In this document: in pieces, positions 5,076 to 8,074 of the stretch
Position numbering within the stretch: position 1 is the stretch's first letter
How the letters are laid out: each line of letters starts with the position of its first letter
Assembly (NCBI GenBank): GCA_905211675.1
Contig: CAJMBP010000065.1
Location: forward strand, 1 to 8,074
Origin: an uncultured Oscillospiraceae bacterium
GTDB lineage: Bacteria; Bacillota; Clostridia; Oscillospirales; Acutalibacteraceae
DNA length: 8,074 nucleotides
Reading direction: 5' to 3'
The notes under the pieces: generated by a model
What the model was told of the DNA's origin: nothing
The model's input: only the letters and a program-made list of their open reading frames with translations
Databases searched by the model: none
Translations under genes and position numbers: made by a program

Positions 5076-6068
5076 TCATAACTCCTTTAAATGATATTTT
5101 ATTTTTGCGCTTTGTTTTATTAAGTCCATACATGTATGAACATTGTGGGTTAATTTACAGGCGGCTTTATAGTCGCTTAAAAAAGCGGCTGAATTTTCAA
5201 TGTAATCGGCAAATTTTTCAGCTTCACCTTGCATTATTTCCGAATGTTCGGACGTACCGAAAAGAAGCCGCTCTTTTCCGCCTTTTACAAGTGAAATATT
5301 GGCAAATTGCGATACCGAGCCGATTTTTATTACGCCCAGATCACCTATTATTTCGGAGCGTATTGCCGACTCGCCTATTTTGCTGTAAGACAATACGGCT
5401 GTGAAATCTTTATAGCCTAAAACCGCTCCGCCCGAAAGGTCGGCGCCGTTTTTCGCAAAAGAGGCAGACGCGCAAATGCTGTCGGGCTTGCCAAGTAAAT
5501 CAAGTGCCGCATACACGCAGTAAACGCCTAAATCCATAAGAGTTCCGGCGGCGAGCGACATATCAAAAATATTAACATGTTCACCGCTTTTGAATTTTTC
5601 ATATCGGCTTGAAAGCTGGCAAAAATCAATTCGCGCCTGCGAAATTTTCCCGATTTGCTTTAATGCGTCTTTGAGTATTTTATGGCCCTTTGAATGATGC
5701 GACATAATGGCTTCGGCATATATGAGGCCCTTTTTATCGGCAACAGAGAGCAGCTCGTCATATTTTGCGCAGTCGGTTGTAATCGGTTTTTCACATATAA
5801 CATTCTTGCCGTTTTCCAAAAAAAGTTTACTTTGCTCATAGTGAAAAACATTTGGCGTGGCTATGTAAACGACATCGATTTTTGGGTTTTTCGCCACCTC
5901 TGTCAAATCGGTCGAAAAAGACTTAAAGCCCTGTGCCTTTGCAAATTCTTTGCCCGTCTCAGCCGTTCTTGAACAACAGGTGTGCAGTTCATACCTTTCG
6001 GTCAAGCGGCAGGCCGATAAAAACTTTTCGGTTATCGCACTTGTGCCGACGGTTGCAAGCCTTAACAT
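5076..6068 (-). CDS. Gfo/Idh/MocA family oxidoreductase 2 (330 aa)
   Basis: This is an NAD(P)-dependent dehydrogenase of the branch that includes dihydrodiol-dehydrogenase and glucose-fructose-oxidoreductase-like proteins. The dinucleotide loop is a variant, RLATVGTSAITEKF (residues 3-16): G8-T-S rather than GxGxxG. VVYIATPNVFHYEQ (67-79) and CEKPITTD (92-99, Lys94) follow as usual. In the C-terminal domain AAGTLMDLGVYCVYAALDLLGKP (173-195) gives Asp179 and Tyr183 at the catalytic positions, as in the Tyr-type members. At 330 residues it is normal in length and the shortest of the three oxidoreductases here. Its ATG shares a base with the previous gene's stop (TAATG, 1-bp overlap), and GAGGT lies upstream inside that gene, so the two are translationally coupled. 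It is the third gene of the operon. Substrate unknown; a sugar or glycoside hydroxyl is likely. Confidence 0.88.
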   Translation of the reverse strand: MLRLATVGTSAITEKFLSACRLTERYELHTCCSRTAETGKEFAKAQGFKSFSTDLTEVAKNPKIDVVYIATPNVFHYEQSKLFLENGKNVICEKPITTDCAKYDELLSVADKKGLIYAEAIMSHHSKGHKILKDALKQIGKISQARIDFCQLSSRYEKFKSGEHVNIFDMSLAAGTLMDLGVYCVYAALDLLGKPDSICASASFAKNGADLSGGAVLGYKDFTAVLSYSKIGESAIRSEIIGDLGVIKIGSVSQFANISLVKGGKERLLFGTSEHSEIMQGEAEKFADYIENSAAFLSDYKAACKLTHNVHTCMDLIKQSAKIKYHLKEL

Positions 6069-7114
6069 TATATATTTACCTCAAGAGCCTGCTTTTTGGC
6101 GGAAGATTCAAAGCACGCTTCCATTACCTGCATTACACGGCGAACTTCGCTGTGTTTAATTGCAAGTTCTTCTTTACCGTCAAGAGCGGCACAGAAATTG
6201 CGGTAAAAATCGTGAACATCGCTTATCGGGCGTTCGGCTTCGTAAAGGTCAAGCGTTATATCATCACGCGGAGCCATAGTTTTGGTTATGCCCGCCGCCG
6301 TTTGAACCGGCAGAACATCCTTTTCGTTCCACGCCTTCATATGCGCGACTTGGGCGTTTTTGCGCCAATCTTCGATTATTGCACTGCCGTTTTTGCACTG
6401 CATATAAAAACGCGGAAGGGCGATAAAATTGTATGTTCCCACCTCGACATAAGCGGTTTTTCCGCTTTCAAAATACATTGTAAGCTTAAATCCGTCATCT
6501 ACTTCGGAGTTGGTAATATGTGTTTCGGTGCAGTAAATTTTTACAATCTTTTCTTTAATTATCTGCATAATCTGGTCGATAAGGTGTACGCCCCAGTCGA
6601 GAATCATTCCGCCGCCGTGCGATTTTGTGCAACGCCAGTCGCTCGGAATGCCGCGAGAGCCGTGAACACGGGACTCAATATTTATAAGCTCGCCTATTTC
6701 ACCCGATTCGACAATTTTTTTCATTGCCAAATAGTCGACATCCCACCGTCTGTTTTGGTGCACCGTAAAAAGCTTACCCGACTTATTTGCGGCGTCAGTC
6801 ATTTCATCAAAGGCACAAACCGACATTTCAACCGGCTTTTCGCAGATTACATTTTTGCCTGCTTTCAGTGATTTTACAACAAGTTCTTTATGGTCGTCGT
6901 TTGGAACCGCAATTACAACCGTTTCAACATTGCTGTCATCTAAAACCTCTTGTAATGAGGAATAGGCGTGTATTCCGTTTTGCCCGGCAAGAGCGTTTTT
7001 TACGGGGTCAATATCATAAACGCCTGCAAGTGCTGCAACATCGCTTGCAAGTATTTGGCGTGTGTGCCAAGCACCCTGACCGCCATAGCCTATAACTGCA
7101 AAGTTCCTTTTCAT
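6068..7114 (-). CDS. Gfo/Idh/MocA family oxidoreductase 1 (348 aa)
   Basis: This is an NAD(P)-dependent sugar/inositol-type dehydrogenase. The Rossmann motif is VIGYGGQGAWH (residues 7-17), with Asp34/Asp36 in VYDIDP at the end of the second strand, which favours NAD over NADP. EKP is at 92-94 (Lys93). TVHQNRRWDVDY (117-127) and HGSRGIPSDWR (151-161) are signatures of a Gfo/Idh group related to scyllo-inositol dehydrogenases. GGGMILDWGVHLID (167-180) carries the classic catalytic Asp173 and His177, unlike the two other oxidoreductases here, which have Tyr. The start ATG is 4 nt after the ThuA stop, with GAGGGGT as ribosome binding site. It is the second gene of the operon; pairing with ThuA mirrors thuA-thuB of rhizobia, in which a Gfo/Idh enzyme oxidises trehalose, so a glycoside 3-oxidation role is a reasonable but unproved inference. 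Confidence 0.9.
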   Translation of the reverse strand: MKRNFAVIGYGGQGAWHTRQILASDVAALAGVYDIDPVKNALAGQNGIHAYSSLQEVLDDSNVETVVIAVPNDDHKELVVKSLKAGKNVICEKPVEMSVCAFDEMTDAANKSGKLFTVHQNRRWDVDYLAMKKIVESGEIGELINIESRVHGSRGIPSDWRCTKSHGGGMILDWGVHLIDQIMQIIKEKIVKIYCTETHITNSEVDDGFKLTMYFESGKTAYVEVGTYNFIALPRFYMQCKNGSAIIEDWRKNAQVAHMKAWNEKDVLPVQTAAGITKTMAPRDDITLDLYEAERPISDVHDFYRNFCAALDGKEELAIKHSEVRRVMQVMEACFESSAKKQALEVNI

Positions 7115-7118
7115 AATG

Positions 7119-7826
7119 TTACCCCTCGATCTTTTTTATGTTCGGACAGTCAATTTTTTTGCGGTAATCGGAATAAGCCCAATGAATTGCATTTTTAATA
7201 ACACTTATAATCTGCGGGTTATGATAGGTAGGGTAGGTTTCGTGACCGGGCTGAAAATAGAATACTTTGCCGTATCCGCGTCGGTAACAGCAACCCGCTC
7301 TGAATACCTCGCCGCATTCATAGCTACCTATAAATATGAGCTTATCGGGCTCGGGTATGCTGAACGGCTCCGAATATGTTTCTTCATGCTCAAGCTTTAT
7401 GTAACGGTCAATGCCGTTTGCAATGGGGTGCGACGGGTCGCATACCCAAAGGTATTCGCGGTCGCCGTTTTCACGCCAACCGAGCGAGCAGGGTGTGCCC
7501 ATAAGCAGTTTAAATGGCTTTGAATGATGCGCCGAATGCAGAAAAATTATTCCCATTCCCGAAACGACAGCCTCCTGAACGCGTTTTGCCACCTCGTCGG
7601 GCACATCGCCGTGCTTCATGTGTCCCCACCAAATCATTACATCCGTGTTTTCTAAAAGCTCATCGGTAATGTCATTAACATTGTCGAGCGTAACTGTGTT
7701 AACGGTTATTTCATCGTCGGTAAGCTTTTCTTTTAAAACAGCATGTATTCCGCACGGGTAGATTGCCTTTACATCATCGTCGTTTTTTTCGTGATAATAC
7801 TCATTGTAAACTGTAACTTTAAGCAT
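7119..7826 (-). CDS. thuA: ThuA-family protein (trehalose-utilisation type)
   Basis: This is the first gene of the operon, encoding a 235-residue cytoplasmic protein with the ThuA (class I glutamine-amidotransferase-like) fold. Recognisable blocks, in order: VTVYNEYYHEK (residues 4-14), IYPCGIHAVL (22-31), DVMIWWGHMKHGDVPDEV (62-79), MGIIFLHSAHHSKPFKLLMGT (91-111), CSLGWRENGDREYLWV (113-128), GEVFRAGC (172-179) and FYFQPGHETYPTYH (189-202). These match rhizobial ThuA closely over the full length. ThuA acts with the Gfo/Idh enzyme ThuB in catabolism of trehalose through a 3-keto intermediate; its proposed role is to handle or isomerise the keto-glycoside, and it lacks the typical amidotransferase catalytic Cys context. 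ATG 7826 is preceded by GAGATGA 5 nt upstream. The 4-nt gap to the next gene implies coupling. Whether trehalose is the substrate here is unknown. Confidence 0.9.
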   Translation of the reverse strand: MLKVTVYNEYYHEKNDDDVKAIYPCGIHAVLKEKLTDDEITVNTVTLDNVNDITDELLENTDVMIWWGHMKHGDVPDEVAKRVQEAVVSGMGIIFLHSAHHSKPFKLLMGTPCSLGWRENGDREYLWVCDPSHPIANGIDRYIKLEHEETYSEPFSIPEPDKLIFIGSYECGEVFRAGCCYRRGYGKVFYFQPGHETYPTYHNPQIISVIKNAIHWAYSDYRKKIDCPNIKKIEG

Positions 7827-7847
7827 AAATTCATCTCGCTTTTATGT

Positions 7848-7919
7848 TTTGTCTATGCTTTAATTTTACAAATACAGTTCAACATTTGCAAGTAAAATGT
7901 ATCATAATTTATAGACAAA
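7848..7919. promoter_or_regulatory. Inverted repeat pair flanking the operon promoter
   Basis: TTTGTCTAT (7848-7856) and ATAGACAAA (7911-7919) are perfect 9-bp inverted copies with 54 nt between them. They bracket the promoter: one arm sits at the expected transcription start, the other about 20 nt upstream of the -35 box. This placement suits a regulator that binds two sites and loops or excludes polymerase. Confidence 0.45.
7863..7891 (-). promoter_or_regulatory. Promoter of the six-gene sugar-oxidoreductase operon
   Basis: On the minus strand TTGCAA (-35, 7891-7886) and TAAAAT (-10, 7868-7863) are 17 nt apart. Transcription should start near 7856, 30 nt before the ThuA start codon. A near-perfect inverted repeat (TTACAAAT 7866-7873 / ATTTGCAA 7884-7891, 7 of 8) coincides with the core promoter and could be a repressor site. 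Confidence 0.65.
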
Positions 7920-7987
7920 TCTTGCTATGCCAATAATAACTGTAATATTAAACCCGTTACACAAAAAATAGTTGATTGTTTGAATTC

Positions 7988-8027
7988 GCCGAAAACAAGA
8001 TTGGTTTGAAATTTGACAGTATTCGGC
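7988..8027. promoter_or_regulatory. Operator-like inverted repeat GCCGAAnAC
   Basis: GCCGAAAAC (7988-7996) and GTATTCGGC (8019-8027) are inverted copies matching at 8 of 9 positions, with centres 31 bp apart (about three helical turns). The right arm lies between the -35 and -10 boxes of the rightward promoter, where bound protein would block it. GC-containing arms in otherwise AT-rich DNA make the match stand out. Confidence 0.45.
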
Positions 8028-8041
8028 AAAAATTATATTAA
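8013..8041 (+). promoter_or_regulatory. Probable rightward promoter for a gene beyond the window
   Basis: TTGACA (8013-8018, perfect -35) is followed after 17 nt by TATTAA (8036-8041, 4 of 6). It points off the right edge, so a gene divergent from the operon is expected after 8074. An alternative -10, TATATT (8034-8039), would give a 15-nt spacer. Confidence 0.5.
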
Positions 8042-8059
8042 TTTTTTAAAAAAATAACT

Positions 8060-8074
8060 AAAATTTCAAATTTT
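8060..8074. repeat. Perfect 15-bp palindrome at the window edge
   Basis: AAAATTTCAAATTTT has 7-bp arms around a central C. Its core AAATTTCAAA (8061-8070) is also the exact inverted copy of TTTGAAATTT at 8005-8014, 46 nt away, so the two copies bracket most of the rightward promoter. The AT-only arms lower the significance. Confidence 0.4.

Noticed and set aside
5074..5133. Longer N-terminus for the 304-aa isomerase
   Set aside because: It would overlap the upstream gene by 58 bp; the AAGGAG site and the family N-terminus place the start at 5073.
5933..6871. Rightward 312-codon open frame
   Set aside because: It is antisense to oxidoreductases 1 and 2, has an unnatural composition rich in F, R, H and C with no domain, and crosses the boundary of two well-supported genes.
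7116..7523. Rightward 135-codon open frame
   Set aside because: It is antisense to the conserved ThuA motifs and has no ribosome binding site or recognisable domain.
1..8074. CRISPR arrays, tRNA, rRNA or transposase genes
   Set aside because: No regularly spaced repeats, cloverleaf or rRNA-like sequence, and no transposase domain was seen on either strand.

Overview
The window looks like a low-to-moderate GC Firmicute chromosome, most likely an uncultured gut-type member of the Clostridia. The reasons are strong AGGAGG-type ribosome binding sites, housekeeping promoters with 17-bp spacers, an AT-rich intergenic style, and repeat types that I recall from Clostridia/Ruminococcaceae-like genomes. 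The taxonomic call is inference.

Left part (1-1300) is an untidy accessory zone. A small membrane-anchored zinc-ribbon protein runs off the left edge on the minus strand, with its own promoter. Next come two decayed 3' ends of polysaccharide-deacetylase genes (295-542 and 1041-1133). Between them sits a compact 446-bp element (587-1032) with perfect 23-bp terminal inverted repeats, each repeat itself a hairpin. It holds one DUF559 (Vsr-like, PD-(D/E)XK) gene that seems to have lost its original start codon. A perfect-consensus promoter fires into the element. The right-hand deacetylase tail ends in an intrinsic terminator, followed by a heptad tandem repeat and small hairpins.

Middle (1269-2117): an AraC-family regulator with a cupin sensor domain is read rightward from a clear promoter. 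Its 3' end overlaps, tail to tail, the last gene of the large operon.

Right part (2101-7891): a tightly packed six-gene operon is read leftward from a promoter at 7863-7891. In transcription order the genes are ThuA-family protein, Gfo/Idh/MocA oxidoreductase 1, Gfo/Idh/MocA oxidoreductase 2, TIM-barrel isomerase/epimerase (304 aa), Gfo/Idh/MocA oxidoreductase 3, and a second TIM-barrel isomerase/epimerase (272 aa). No gene has a signal peptide, and no glycoside hydrolase, kinase or transporter is visible. Together with the ThuA protein this suggests cytoplasmic oxidation, isomerisation and cleavage of a sugar or glycoside, in the style of the 3-keto-glycoside routes (ThuA/ThuB trehalose oxidation; the Gfo/Idh plus TIM-barrel pairs that cleave C- or O-glycosides after 3-oxidation). 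The substrate is not determinable from sequence. The operon's likely terminator is a C(UUCG)G hairpin with seven Ts that lies inside the AraC coding sequence on the opposite strand.

Right edge (7892-8074): operator-like inverted repeats and a probable rightward promoter (8013-8041) suggest that a divergent gene begins just beyond the window.
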